From Methylobacterium bullatum (lineage in GTDB: Bacteria; Pseudomonadota; Alphaproteobacteria; Rhizobiales; Beijerinckiaceae): a stretch of 64,000 bases of DNA. A program made the position numbers and the translations under genes. Shown one piece after another: positions 54,796 through 63,256 of this stretch. Numbering within the stretch: the stretch's first letter is position 1; each line of letters starts with the position of its first letter. A model generated the notes under the pieces. It saw only the letters and a program-made list of their open reading frames with translations, ran no database searches and had not been told where the DNA came from. Location of the stretch: NCBI GenBank assembly GCA_902712845.1, contig LR743504.1:222001-286000 (forward strand), given 5' to 3'.

Positions 54796-55344
54796 GGCGG
54801 CACACCTTTCCCAGTGACACACGCCTGCATTGCAAGAACGCAGCCAACGGTCGCAATGAAAAATTTCGTTTCCTGTCAGATGTTTAGAGGAACACATCGC
54901 CGCTGAGGCGTCCCGCGCGGCAAATCCTGCCCGGTCATCGCTGCCGAGCGACGATGGCGGCATGGGCGCACTCTCCAAATTAAGGGCATCGTTGATCGGG
55001 TTCATGGGTCGACGATCCGGGGAGTATGGACCATCCCAACCAATCGCCTCATCCTGAGGCGCCGCAGCGCAGCGGAGGCCTCGAAGGAGGGCTCCAGTTC
55101 GCTCGGCGCGTGCTGGAGCCCTCCTTCAAGGCCGCTCACGCGGCGCCTGAGGATGAGGTCGCGTTTCGGTCGAGCAAGCAGCCGGTCGAGGGCGAACAAG
55201 AACGGCAGGGCCGCATTCAGGGACGCTCATCCGCAGCCGATCGGAAGCCACCACGCGGTCGTCTTCGTCTCCGTCGCTGCCCCCAGCCCAGAATGCCGAT
55301 ACAATGGCGGCGAAGGCGAATCGCAGCGGAGCCAGGGCACGGTC
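54796..55344. other. 549-bp non-coding stretch
   Basis: It lies between the small-protein start (minus) and the monooxygenase start (plus). It contains palindromic repeat family A copy 4 at 55046-55158. The remainder has no credible gene; the divergent promoters are presumably here but I could not identify hexamers with confidence. Confidence 0.5.
55046..55158. repeat. Palindromic intergenic repeat, family A copy 4
   Basis: Outer arms GCCTCATCCTGAGGCGCC and GGCGCCTGAGGATGAGG; inner arms GGCCTCGAAGGAGGGCTCCA and the near-complementary TGGAGCCCTCCTTCAAGGCC. Relative to copies 1 and 2, the base pair T-A next to the arm core is replaced by C-G on both sides, a compensatory change. Confidence 0.85.
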
Positions 55345-56811
55345 ATGCTTCAAGCGCTCATCGTCGGAGCCGGCCCGGTCGGGCTCACCCTCGCCGCCGA
55401 ACTCGCCCGATACGGCATCGGCCTCCGCCTGATCGACAAGAGCCCGCAGCCGACGCAGACCTCGAAGGCCCTCGTGGTCTGGGCGCGCACCCTCGAACTC
55501 ATGGACCGGATGGGGTGCAAGCAGGCCTTCCTCGATGCCGGCCTGCGCGCCCACGGGGCGACCCTGCGCAAAGCCGGCAGCATTCTCGGCCATATCCGGT
55601 TCGAGGCGATCGACGGCGCCTACAACTTCGCCCTCATGATCCCGCAGCGGGAGACCGAGCGCCTGCTGATCGAGCATCTCGCCACGTTCGGCGTCGCGGT
55701 CGAGCGCGAGGTGGAACTCGTGAGCTTCGTGATGGGTCACGAGCATGTCGAGGCGACGCTGCGCCATGCGAACGGTGCCGAGGAGACCATTTCGACATCC
55801 TGGCTCATCGGCTGCGACGGCGCGCACAGCACAGTGCGGCACGGGCTCGATCTCGCCTTCGAGGGCGAGGCGCAGGGGGACGATTGGCTCCTGGCCGACA
55901 TTCGCGTGGAGGGCGACGGCGCACCGCCCGGCGACGAGATCGCGACCTATCTCCACCGGGACGGGCCGCTCGTCGTCTTTCCGATCCCCGGCGGCCGCGC
56001 GCGGGTGATCGCGCAGGTCGGCAACACCGATCCGGCGCATCCGCGCCCGGACCCGAGGCTGGACGACGTGCAGGCCCTGGCGGACCAGCGCGCCGGCGGC
56101 TTTCGTGTCGCCGATCCGGTCTGGCTCACCCATTTCCGCATCAACGAGCGCAAGGTTTCGCAATATGCGCGGGGGCGCGCGGTCCTGGCCGGCGACGCGG
56201 CGCATATCCATAGCCCCGCCGGTGGCCAGGGCATGAATACCGGCATGCAGGACGCCATCAACCTTGCCTGGAAACTGGCGATGGTGCAGTGGGGGCAGGC
56301 CGCCCCCTCGCTCTTCGACAGCTATAGCCCCGAGCGCAACGCCGTCGGCGACAGGGTGCTGCGCAATGCCGCCCGGCTCACCGACATGGCGACGCTGTCG
56401 AACCCCGTGGCGCAGGGAGTACGCAACCTCGCGCTCCGGTTCATGCTCGGTTTCCACGTCGTGCAGGACAGGATGGCGGCGACGATGAGCGAGGTGGAAA
56501 TCGCCTATCCCGACAGCCCGCTCTCGCACGGCCCGCAGGCCGGGATGCGCTGGGCACCGGCGCAGGATGACGGAAATCCCCCCGGTTCCGGATCGGTGCC
56601 GCTCTTCGTCCTCTATGCGGCGGATTCGGAGCGAGGCGCCGCCTTCGCCGCGCGGTTTCCCGCCCTGCTCGAACCGACGCCCCGCCACTCGCCCGAAGGC
56701 GACCGCCTGATCCTCGTCCGGCCCGACGGCTATGTCGGCTTTTCCGGCGCGGCCGGATCCTGGGACGAAGCCGAGCGCTACCTGTCGCGGCTGAGCCCGG
56801 ACCGGCCCTGA
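55345..56811 (+). CDS. FAD-dependent monooxygenase (PheA/TfdB type)
   Basis: A 488-residue flavoprotein hydroxylase. The FAD-binding motif GAGPVGLTLAAELARYG is near the N-terminus. The DG motif appears in LIGCDGAHSTVRH, and the second FAD motif in VLAGDAAHIHSPAGGQGMNTG. The C-terminal thioredoxin-like domain resembles phenol and polyketide hydroxylases. The substrate is probably aromatic but not determinable. ATG 55345 starts MLQALIVGAGP; upstream frame extension overlaps repeat copy 4 and is rejected. Confidence 0.82.
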   Translation: MLQALIVGAGPVGLTLAAELARYGIGLRLIDKSPQPTQTSKALVVWARTLELMDRMGCKQAFLDAGLRAHGATLRKAGSILGHIRFEAIDGAYNFALMIPQRETERLLIEHLATFGVAVEREVELVSFVMGHEHVEATLRHANGAEETISTSWLIGCDGAHSTVRHGLDLAFEGEAQGDDWLLADIRVEGDGAPPGDEIATYLHRDGPLVVFPIPGGRARVIAQVGNTDPAHPRPDPRLDDVQALADQRAGGFRVADPVWLTHFRINERKVSQYARGRAVLAGDAAHIHSPAGGQGMNTGMQDAINLAWKLAMVQWGQAAPSLFDSYSPERNAVGDRVLRNAARLTDMATLSNPVAQGVRNLALRFMLGFHVVQDRMAATMSEVEIAYPDSPLSHGPQAGMRWAPAQDDGNPPGSGSVPLFVLYAADSERGAAFAARFPALLEPTPRHSPEGDRLILVRPDGYVGFSGAAGSWDEAERYLSRLSPDRP

Positions 56812-56815
56812 ACCC

Positions 56816-57253
56816 TCACGCCGCGATCAGCAGGGCGCAGCCGGCCACAACCGACAGGACGAGCCGCAGGCGCCCGAGCCAGCTCGGAACGAGGCAGCGC
56901 CGGACGAGGTCGAGATCGACGAAGCCCCAGCCGAGGACGAGGAGGCCGAGGACGCGCAGGTCCCACGGTACGGGAAAGGCCAGGGCCGCCCAGGCGATGA
57001 GGGAGGGCAGGATGGCGATGACGTAGTCGCGCCCGCCCGCACCGCCGGAGGCGGCAGCCCCCCAGCGGATGCCGCCGAGGAACGAGGCGATGACCGCGCC
57101 GTAGGTGGAAAGGATGGTGCGCGGGGCCAGGCCGACATTGCCGAGGCCGCCATCGCTGCCGCTGAGGGAGAGAACCGCGAAACCCAGAAAGGGAATGAGG
57201 CCGGCGACGCCGAGAACGAGGGCTGACGTCGGTATGGGCGTCACACGCGCCAT
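56816..57253 (-). CDS. DUF3429-family membrane protein
   Basis: A 145-residue protein with about five transmembrane helices, starting MARVTPIPTSALVLGVAGLIPF. FLGGIRWG and the hydrophobic spacing match DUF3429. Function unknown. ATG 57253 is chosen because the in-frame upstream part is hydrophilic and lacks similarity. It converges on the FAD monooxygenase with a 4-bp gap. Confidence 0.75.
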   Translation of the reverse strand: MARVTPIPTSALVLGVAGLIPFLGFAVLSLSGSDGGLGNVGLAPRTILSTYGAVIASFLGGIRWGAAASGGAGGRDYVIAILPSLIAWAALAFPVPWDLRVLGLLVLGWGFVDLDLVRRCLVPSWLGRLRLVLSVVAGCALLIAA

Positions 57254-57486
57254 CAAATCTCCGGCTCCGTTATCCGCGATCCGGGAGGCGGGATCGCATC
57301 GATCTCGATCATATACACGGTTGCGACGGCCCGGAACGCCGGCCGGACGCCACGGCGCAGTCGAACGGGAGCCTCGCCAAACCACGGATAAGCTGTTGTC
57401 ACGAAACACCGTTTCGCTGCGGCGCCGCGTTCGTACCGACCATGCGCGTCGCTATCACGCGTGGCCCATGTCACACGCGGCCCATG

Positions 57487-60400
57487 TCATGCGCCCGTGC
57501 TGCGGCGCTGCGGCGGCACCGGCGCGGCGGGGGGCGGAGCGCCGATCAGGCTCATCGATCCGTCTACCCCGGTGCCGGTCGGCGCGGGGGGCTCGTTCAC
57601 GGCCGGGAGCGCCGCCTTCGGTTTGAAGGCGGTGCTCAGGCTCTGCGCCGTGACGAGGTCCTTCGGCGAGAGCTTCGCGGCGACGTCGTCGCGCTTCCGG
57701 CCCGCATCGTCGTCGCCCTGGGCCGCGGCGGCGGAGAACCAGAGGTATGACTGGACGAGGTCCTGCTGCACACCGAGGCCGCGCGCGTACAGGACGGCGA
57801 GGTTGTACTGGCTGTCGCGCATGCCGTATTCGGCGCCGCGCCGGAACCATTGCGAGGCCGTGGTGTAATCCGGCTTGCCGTTCGCGGCGGGGTTCTCGGC
57901 ATAGACCACGGCGAGGTTGTGCATCGAGCGGGCGTGGCCCTGCTCGGCCGCGCGCCCGTACCAGAGCTTGGCCTGGGAGAGGTCGCGCACCACCCCGGAG
58001 CCCTTCTCGTAGAGGCCGCCGAGCTTGTACTGCGCCGGGGCGTAGCCGGCACCGGCCAGGGCCTCGAACAGCTTCGCCGCCACGGCGAAATCGCGCGGCA
58101 TGCCGCGCCCTTCGAGGGCGCGGGAGGCGAGGTCGTAGACGGAGGCGCCGTCGCCTTCGAGGGCGGCCTTGCGAAGCTGCGCGAGCCCGGTGGGTACGGC
58201 GCCGAGATCGCCCGCCAGGTCGTGCAGCGCGGCGACCTTCGGCACGGTGCGCTGGAGCGGCCGAGAGGCGGCTTCGGCCGGAGCAGTCGCCGGGACGGTC
58301 GGCGGCGGCGCGACGTCGGAAATCGACTGGGTGGTCTCAGGGTCGGGCCGAGCGGTCGTTTCCGTGCCGGCCGGCGAGGTGCTGGCCGAAGAGGTGCCGG
58401 CGGGCGAGGTGCTGGCCGCAGCGGTGGAGCCCTTGTCCGGGCTCTCGGACGGTTCGGCCGGAGCCGCCGTCGTCGCGGCGATCTGCGGCGTGGACGCGTC
58501 CGCTCCGCTACGGCGGCTGTTGATGGCCTGCAGTGCTCCGAGCGCCAGGACGATGGCGGCGAGGCCGAGGAGCAGCGGCTTGCGGCGCTTGTCGAGTTCG
58601 GCGCGCAGCCGCGCGCCCGGCCCGGGGACGGGCGATTCGGCGACGGCGTCGGATGAGGTGCGGCCGCGCATTGCGGGCGAGCGGGCAGCCTCGGCCGCCT
58701 CGTTCTGCGCCGCCTGCGCTGCGCGGCGGGCGGCGGCGATGAAGCTCGTCTTGATGTCGCTCTCGGTCGGCGCCGCACCGTCCGCCGCGGCGTCGGCGGG
58801 ACGATCCGGGTTCGGACGCCGGGTGCCGGGCTCCAGCGGCAGGTCCGTGACATGGCCGAGTTCGAAGGATTGCGTCTGGGGGCTCACCCGCAGGGGCTCG
58901 GGGCGCCGAACACCGATCCCGCTCTGCATCGGCGCACGCTCGTCCACGCGGCCGGTGGCGACCGCGAGGCGCTCGGCGAGGTCATGGGTCGACCAGGCGT
59001 GGTTGGTGGGGAGCGTTCCGCCTTCCGCCAGGGCACCGAGCTGGCCGACGAGCTTGTGCAGGGTCGAATGGACACCGTCGAGGGTCGCCTGCATCCGCTG
59101 CTCGGAGGCGGCCTGATGCATGCGAAGGTCGGCGAGGCTGGCCTTGAGCAGTTCGAGTTCACCGGTATCGCCGGTGGTGCCGATGCTCTCGGCGACGGCG
59201 TTGCGCGCCGCCCGCTCCACGGCGGCCTCGATCGGAGCTTCGTCGCGCAGCGCCGAGACCTGGGCCAGGAGGTCGGACATCGTCCGTTCGAGCCCCGCGA
59301 GGGCCGGGTCGGCGTCCCGCGTGTCGATACGGCTGGCGAGCGCCAGGACCTGCTTTTCCAGGGCATCCAGCCCCTCGGCGCGCGGCCCGACGGGGCCGCC
59401 GACGCGGTCGAGCTTCTCGGCGAGGTCGTGGAGCATGCCGTGGATCGAGGCGAGGTCGCCGCCGGGAATCACCGGCCGGCGCAGGGTCTCGCCCAGGTCT
59501 TCGAGGCGGCCGATCAGGTCGCCGACGGGATTGACGCTGGCCCGCTCGACCTTGTCGGCCAGGGCGTCGATGCGCACGATGATCGCGTCCGAATTGCCGC
59601 CGCCGCCGGAGGCACCGTCACGCAGGGCGTCGAGCTTGGCGCCCATCGCCTGGATCTGTTCCTCGATCCCCCCCGATTGCGGGGTCCGCAATCCGGTGCG
59701 GATCTCTTCGAGCAGGGGCCGCAGCTCGGCCATGTTGGAGCCGTCGCCGCCGACGCCGCCCTGCAGCTCGGTGATCTGGGCGCTGATGGCCTGGAGGCCC
59801 TGCGCGAGGCTCTGGATCCGCTCCGGCCCGGCCAGGGCGGCGATCAGGCGGCGGATCTCGTCGAGCTCGCGGAATAGGTTGCCGAGCTCGTCGCGGTCGG
59901 CGAAACCCGGCGTGCTGTTGCTGAGCGCGCCGTCGACCTTCGCCGCGAGGCGCTCCACGTCGTTGGCGACGCGAGCATGGACGTTCTCGGCCACATCGTC
60001 GGCGAGACGGGTGACCTGAACGCGGATCAACTCGATCGGGGCCGCGATGGCGGCGAGGTCGGCCGGCTCCTGGGCGCGCTGGACCCCGGTGACGAGGGAG
60101 CGCATGGCCTGTTCGAGGGCGCCGACGTCGCGGCCCGTGGCGAGGCCGCCGATCGATTCGCGCAGGCGGCTGGTCTCGGCCTGCAATTCGGAAATGGCGG
60201 GAGACGGCATCCGGAGAGCGGCGCCGCTCGCCTTGCCCTGGGCGGGCGTCCCGTCGGAGTCGAGTTCGCGCTGGCGCTGGCGGATCTCGGCGACGGCGTC
60301 GCGGATCTCGGCCTCCGCCGGGCGGCCGCGCCGGCCGATCGGCCGCGGAGACGCCAGCTGCTCGCCGAGCTCGACCATGCGGCGCTCGATCTGGCCCAGG

Positions 60401-60978
60401 CGCTCGGCCATCTGCGCGGCCGGGGACAGGCCGGCATCGAGCACGGTGCTGATCCGGGCCTCGATCTCCTCGATCGTCCGGCTCGCCGCCTGTTGCGAGG
60501 CCTGCTGGTCCTGACCGATCTTGTGGTCGATCCGGTCAAGACGCCGCATCATCTCGGCGATCGAGGTGGTGAACGGCTCAATCGGATCCGATGCGACGGC
60601 CGCGATTTCGGCGGGGGCCGCGGTTTCGGTGACGGTAGCGACTTCGGTGACGGCCGCGATCTCGGCGGCGGGCTCGGCCTCCGGGGAGGATTCGGGAGCG
60701 GCGGCGGCCTCGACCACCGGTGCGGGTTCGGGAACGGCGGCGGTCTCGACCGGGGCGGGGGGTACCGGCGACATGACCTGCCCCTCCGGGCGGGGGCGGG
60801 CCGCATGGTGCGTGGGCGAGGAGATGCGGGAACGGCGCGCCTTGGGCTTCTGATCCGGCGACACGATGGACGCGATCCAGGCCTCCACCGGCACGCCGGC
60901 GCGGCGCGCCACGTCGCGCGCGGCGTCGAGGACTTCCGGGTCGAACTCTTCCAGGTTCAGCGTCGCGTTGCGTTTCAT
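57487..60978 (-). CDS. PodJ-like polarity protein with coiled coils and Sel1 repeats
   Basis: A 1,163-residue protein. The N-terminus (MKRNATLNLEEFDPEVLDAA) is followed by a Pro/Glu/Ala-rich segment and a long coiled-coil region (about 130-680). One transmembrane helix lies near residues 800-820 (LLLGLAAIVLALGALQAI). The periplasmic part has an Ala/Ser/Thr/Pro linker and four Sel1 repeats, for example KLGGLYEKGSGVVRDLSQAK. This is the PodJ plan: cytoplasmic coiled coil, one membrane pass, periplasmic Sel1. PodJ organises a cell pole in Caulobacter and Agrobacterium. ATG 60978 is chosen; ATG 61080 is the alternative but lies only 13 bp from a CtrA-like box. Confidence 0.7.
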   Translation of the reverse strand: MKRNATLNLEEFDPEVLDAARDVARRAGVPVEAWIASIVSPDQKPKARRSRISSPTHHAARPRPEGQVMSPVPPAPVETAAVPEPAPVVEAAAAPESSPEAEPAAEIAAVTEVATVTETAAPAEIAAVASDPIEPFTTSIAEMMRRLDRIDHKIGQDQQASQQAASRTIEEIEARISTVLDAGLSPAAQMAERLGQIERRMVELGEQLASPRPIGRRGRPAEAEIRDAVAEIRQRQRELDSDGTPAQGKASGAALRMPSPAISELQAETSRLRESIGGLATGRDVGALEQAMRSLVTGVQRAQEPADLAAIAAPIELIRVQVTRLADDVAENVHARVANDVERLAAKVDGALSNSTPGFADRDELGNLFRELDEIRRLIAALAGPERIQSLAQGLQAISAQITELQGGVGGDGSNMAELRPLLEEIRTGLRTPQSGGIEEQIQAMGAKLDALRDGASGGGGNSDAIIVRIDALADKVERASVNPVGDLIGRLEDLGETLRRPVIPGGDLASIHGMLHDLAEKLDRVGGPVGPRAEGLDALEKQVLALASRIDTRDADPALAGLERTMSDLLAQVSALRDEAPIEAAVERAARNAVAESIGTTGDTGELELLKASLADLRMHQAASEQRMQATLDGVHSTLHKLVGQLGALAEGGTLPTNHAWSTHDLAERLAVATGRVDERAPMQSGIGVRRPEPLRVSPQTQSFELGHVTDLPLEPGTRRPNPDRPADAAADGAAPTESDIKTSFIAAARRAAQAAQNEAAEAARSPAMRGRTSSDAVAESPVPGPGARLRAELDKRRKPLLLGLAAIVLALGALQAINSRRSGADASTPQIAATTAAPAEPSESPDKGSTAAASTSPAGTSSASTSPAGTETTARPDPETTQSISDVAPPPTVPATAPAEAASRPLQRTVPKVAALHDLAGDLGAVPTGLAQLRKAALEGDGASVYDLASRALEGRGMPRDFAVAAKLFEALAGAGYAPAQYKLGGLYEKGSGVVRDLSQAKLWYGRAAEQGHARSMHNLAVVYAENPAANGKPDYTTASQWFRRGAEYGMRDSQYNLAVLYARGLGVQQDLVQSYLWFSAAAAQGDDDAGRKRDDVAAKLSPKDLVTAQSLSTAFKPKAALPAVNEPPAPTGTGVDGSMSLIGAPPPAAPVPPQRRSTGA

Positions 60979-61092
60979 CGTCAAACCCGGGGCAGCGAGG
61001 TCCGTGACCCAATCCGACGTATCGTTGTGCAACGTGGAGGTGTCGCAGCGGCAACGAAACGGATCGATTGCCGTCGACATTTGATACTCTTG

Positions 61093-61108
61093 GTAAACAG
61101 CGGGTTAA
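61093..61108 (-). promoter_or_regulatory. CtrA-like box upstream of the PodJ-like gene
   Basis: On the minus strand this reads TTAA-CCCGCTG-TTTAC, eight of nine matches to the CtrA consensus TTAA-N7-TTAAC. It lies about 115 bp upstream of the chosen start. CtrA is the cell-cycle regulator that controls polarity genes in related bacteria. A single degenerate box is weak evidence. Confidence 0.35.
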
Positions 61109-61262
61109 GCCCTGTGCCAAACTGGCCATATCTCCTCGGGAAGGCGCCGAAAGACGACCCCCTTTCCCTCCCGGGCACGATAGTTTATATATGAACCATC
61201 AGGCGCGCCGTGGCCTCCGGGCCGAATCGAGCACGCGGTCGAACGGGTGGAGGACAGACGAG

Positions 61263-63050
61263 ATGCCGACTTACCGGGCACCTGTTGAGAACGTTCAGTT
61301 TCTCCTCGACGACGTCTTCGCGTTCCACGGCCGCAGCAACCTGCGCGGGTTTTCCGATGCGTCGCCCGACCTGATCCGGGCCGTCCTCGTGGAAGGCGCC
61401 AAGCTCGCCGAAGAGGTGCTGGCCCCCCTCAACGCCCGCGGCGACCGGCAGGGCTGCACCCGGCACGCCGACGGCAGCGTTACCACGCCGGAGGGGTTCA
61501 AGGCCGGCTACGACGCCTATGCCGCGGGCGGCTGGATGGGCATCGCCGTGCCGGAGGAATATGGCGGCCAGGGCCTGCCGCACACGATCAACACCGCGAT
61601 CTCGGAATTCGCGTCGTCGGCCAATCTGGCGCTGACGATGTATCCGGGCCTGACGCAGGGGGCGATGGCCGCCCTTCTCGTCCACGGCTCCGAGGAGCAG
61701 AAGGCGACCTACCTGCCGAAGATGGTCGAGGGTGCCTGGACCGGCACGATGAATCTCACCGAGCCCCATTGCGGCACGGATCTCGGGCTCCTGAAGACCA
61801 AGGCGGTGCCGAACGGCGACGGCTCCTACAGCCTCACCGGCACGAAGATCTTCATCTCGGCCGGCGAGCACGACCTGTCGGAGAACATCGTCCATCTCGT
61901 CATCGCCCGGATCGAGGGTGCGCCGGCCGGCACCAAGGGCATCTCGCTATTCGTGGTGCCGAAATTCCTCGTCAACGAGGATGGCTCGGTGGGCGAGCGC
62001 AACGGCGTCTCCTGTGGCTCCCTCGAGCACAAAATGGGCATCCACGGCAATTCCACCTGCGTCATGAACTATGACGGCGCGAAGGGTTGGCTCGTCGGCC
62101 AGGAGAACCGCGGTCTCAACGCGATGTTCGTGATGATGAACGAGGCGCGCCTCGCGGTGGGCGTCCAGGGTCTCGCCCAGTCGGAGGTCGCCTACCAGAA
62201 CGCCGTGGCCTACGCGAAGGACCGGCTCCAGGGCCGCTCGCTGACGGGGGCGAAGGCACCCGACAAGGTCGCCGACCCGATCATCGTCCACCCGGACGTG
62301 CGCCGGACCCTCATGGGTATCCGCGCCTTCAACGAGGCCGCCCGCGCCCTGGTGCTGTGGACCGCGCTCCAGGCCGATATCGGCCACCGCTCCGACGACG
62401 CGGCCGAGCGCCAGAAGGCCGAGGATCATATGGGCCTGATGACCCCGGTGGTGAAGGGCGTGCTCACGGACAAGGGGTTCGACAACGCGGTGGCGGCCCA
62501 GCAACTCTTCGGCGGCCACGGCTACATCGAGGAATGGGGCATGTCGCAATTCGTGCGCGATGCCCGCATCGCCATGATCTACGAGGGCGCCAACGGCATC
62601 CAGGCCATGGACCTCATCGGCCGCAAGTTGCCCAAGGATGGCGGCCGGGCGATGATGGGCTTCCTCGCCGAGGTCCAGACCTTCATCAAGGACCATGCCG
62701 AGGTGGAGGGCATGGCGCCGTTCACCGCGCCGCTCCAGGCCGGCCTGAACGACCTCCAGGGCGCCACGATGTGGTTCATGCAGAACGCCTTTTCCAAACC
62801 CGACAATGCCGGGGCCGGCGCCACCGACTACATGCACCTCCTCGGCCTCGTCGCCATGGGCTACATGTGGGCCCGGATCGCCAAGGCGGCGCTCGCGCGG
62901 ATCGCGGACGGTCGTGCGCAGGACATGGACGACAAACTCGTCACCGGCCGCTTCTACATGGAGCGGACGCTCCCCGAGACCGCCCTGCGGCTGGTACGGA
63001 TCAAGGCCGGAGCCGAGACGACCATGGCGCTTGGCGCCGAGGCGTTTTAG
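61263..63050 (+). CDS. Acyl-CoA dehydrogenase with C-terminal extension (DmdC/FadE-like)
   Basis: A 595-residue flavoenzyme. The acyl-CoA dehydrogenase core includes GWMGIAVPEEYGGQGLPHTI and MNLTEPHCGTDLGLLKT. The catalytic base is Glu about 441 in IYEGANGIQAMDLIGRK, and an additional C-terminal domain of about 120 residues follows. This longer form is typical of the DmdC-like group acting on methylmercaptopropionyl-CoA or general acyl-CoA; substrate uncertain. ATG 61263 starts MPTYRAPVENVQF; upstream frame extension is not supported. The thiolase downstream suggests a beta-oxidation unit. Confidence 0.87.
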   Translation: MPTYRAPVENVQFLLDDVFAFHGRSNLRGFSDASPDLIRAVLVEGAKLAEEVLAPLNARGDRQGCTRHADGSVTTPEGFKAGYDAYAAGGWMGIAVPEEYGGQGLPHTINTAISEFASSANLALTMYPGLTQGAMAALLVHGSEEQKATYLPKMVEGAWTGTMNLTEPHCGTDLGLLKTKAVPNGDGSYSLTGTKIFISAGEHDLSENIVHLVIARIEGAPAGTKGISLFVVPKFLVNEDGSVGERNGVSCGSLEHKMGIHGNSTCVMNYDGAKGWLVGQENRGLNAMFVMMNEARLAVGVQGLAQSEVAYQNAVAYAKDRLQGRSLTGAKAPDKVADPIIVHPDVRRTLMGIRAFNEAARALVLWTALQADIGHRSDDAAERQKAEDHMGLMTPVVKGVLTDKGFDNAVAAQQLFGGHGYIEEWGMSQFVRDARIAMIYEGANGIQAMDLIGRKLPKDGGRAMMGFLAEVQTFIKDHAEVEGMAPFTAPLQAGLNDLQGATMWFMQNAFSKPDNAGAGATDYMHLLGLVAMGYMWARIAKAALARIADGRAQDMDDKLVTGRFYMERTLPETALRLVRIKAGAETTMALGAEAF

Positions 63051-63077
63051 AGCGGACGACAGACTTTCGGTTCACCC

Positions 63078-63195
63078 CGTCATTCCGGGGCGCTCGCAGA
63101 ACGAGCCCGGAATCCAGAGCTGCCGACGCGACAAACCTTGGATGTGTTGGCGGATCTGGATTCCGGGCTCCGCTTCGCGGCCCCGGAAAGACGGG
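63078..63195. repeat. Palindromic intergenic repeat, family D copy 2
   Basis: Inverted repeat with arms CGTCATTCCGGGGC...GAGCCCGGAATCCAGA and TCTGGATTCCGGGCTC...GCCCCGGAAAGACG. It lies in the spacer between the acyl-CoA dehydrogenase and thiolase genes and resembles the copy at 10.4 kb. Confidence 0.85.
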
Positions 63196-63256
63196 GAGAC
63201 CGAGAGCAGACTTTGAAAGCCGTCGCTCCGCAGGAGCGGACAACAGGGAAGCGCAT

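Noticed and set aside
57457..57490. Short tandem repeat around CACGCGGCCCATGT
   Set aside because: Only about two imperfect units at the end of the PodJ-like gene; likely chance in GC-rich DNA.
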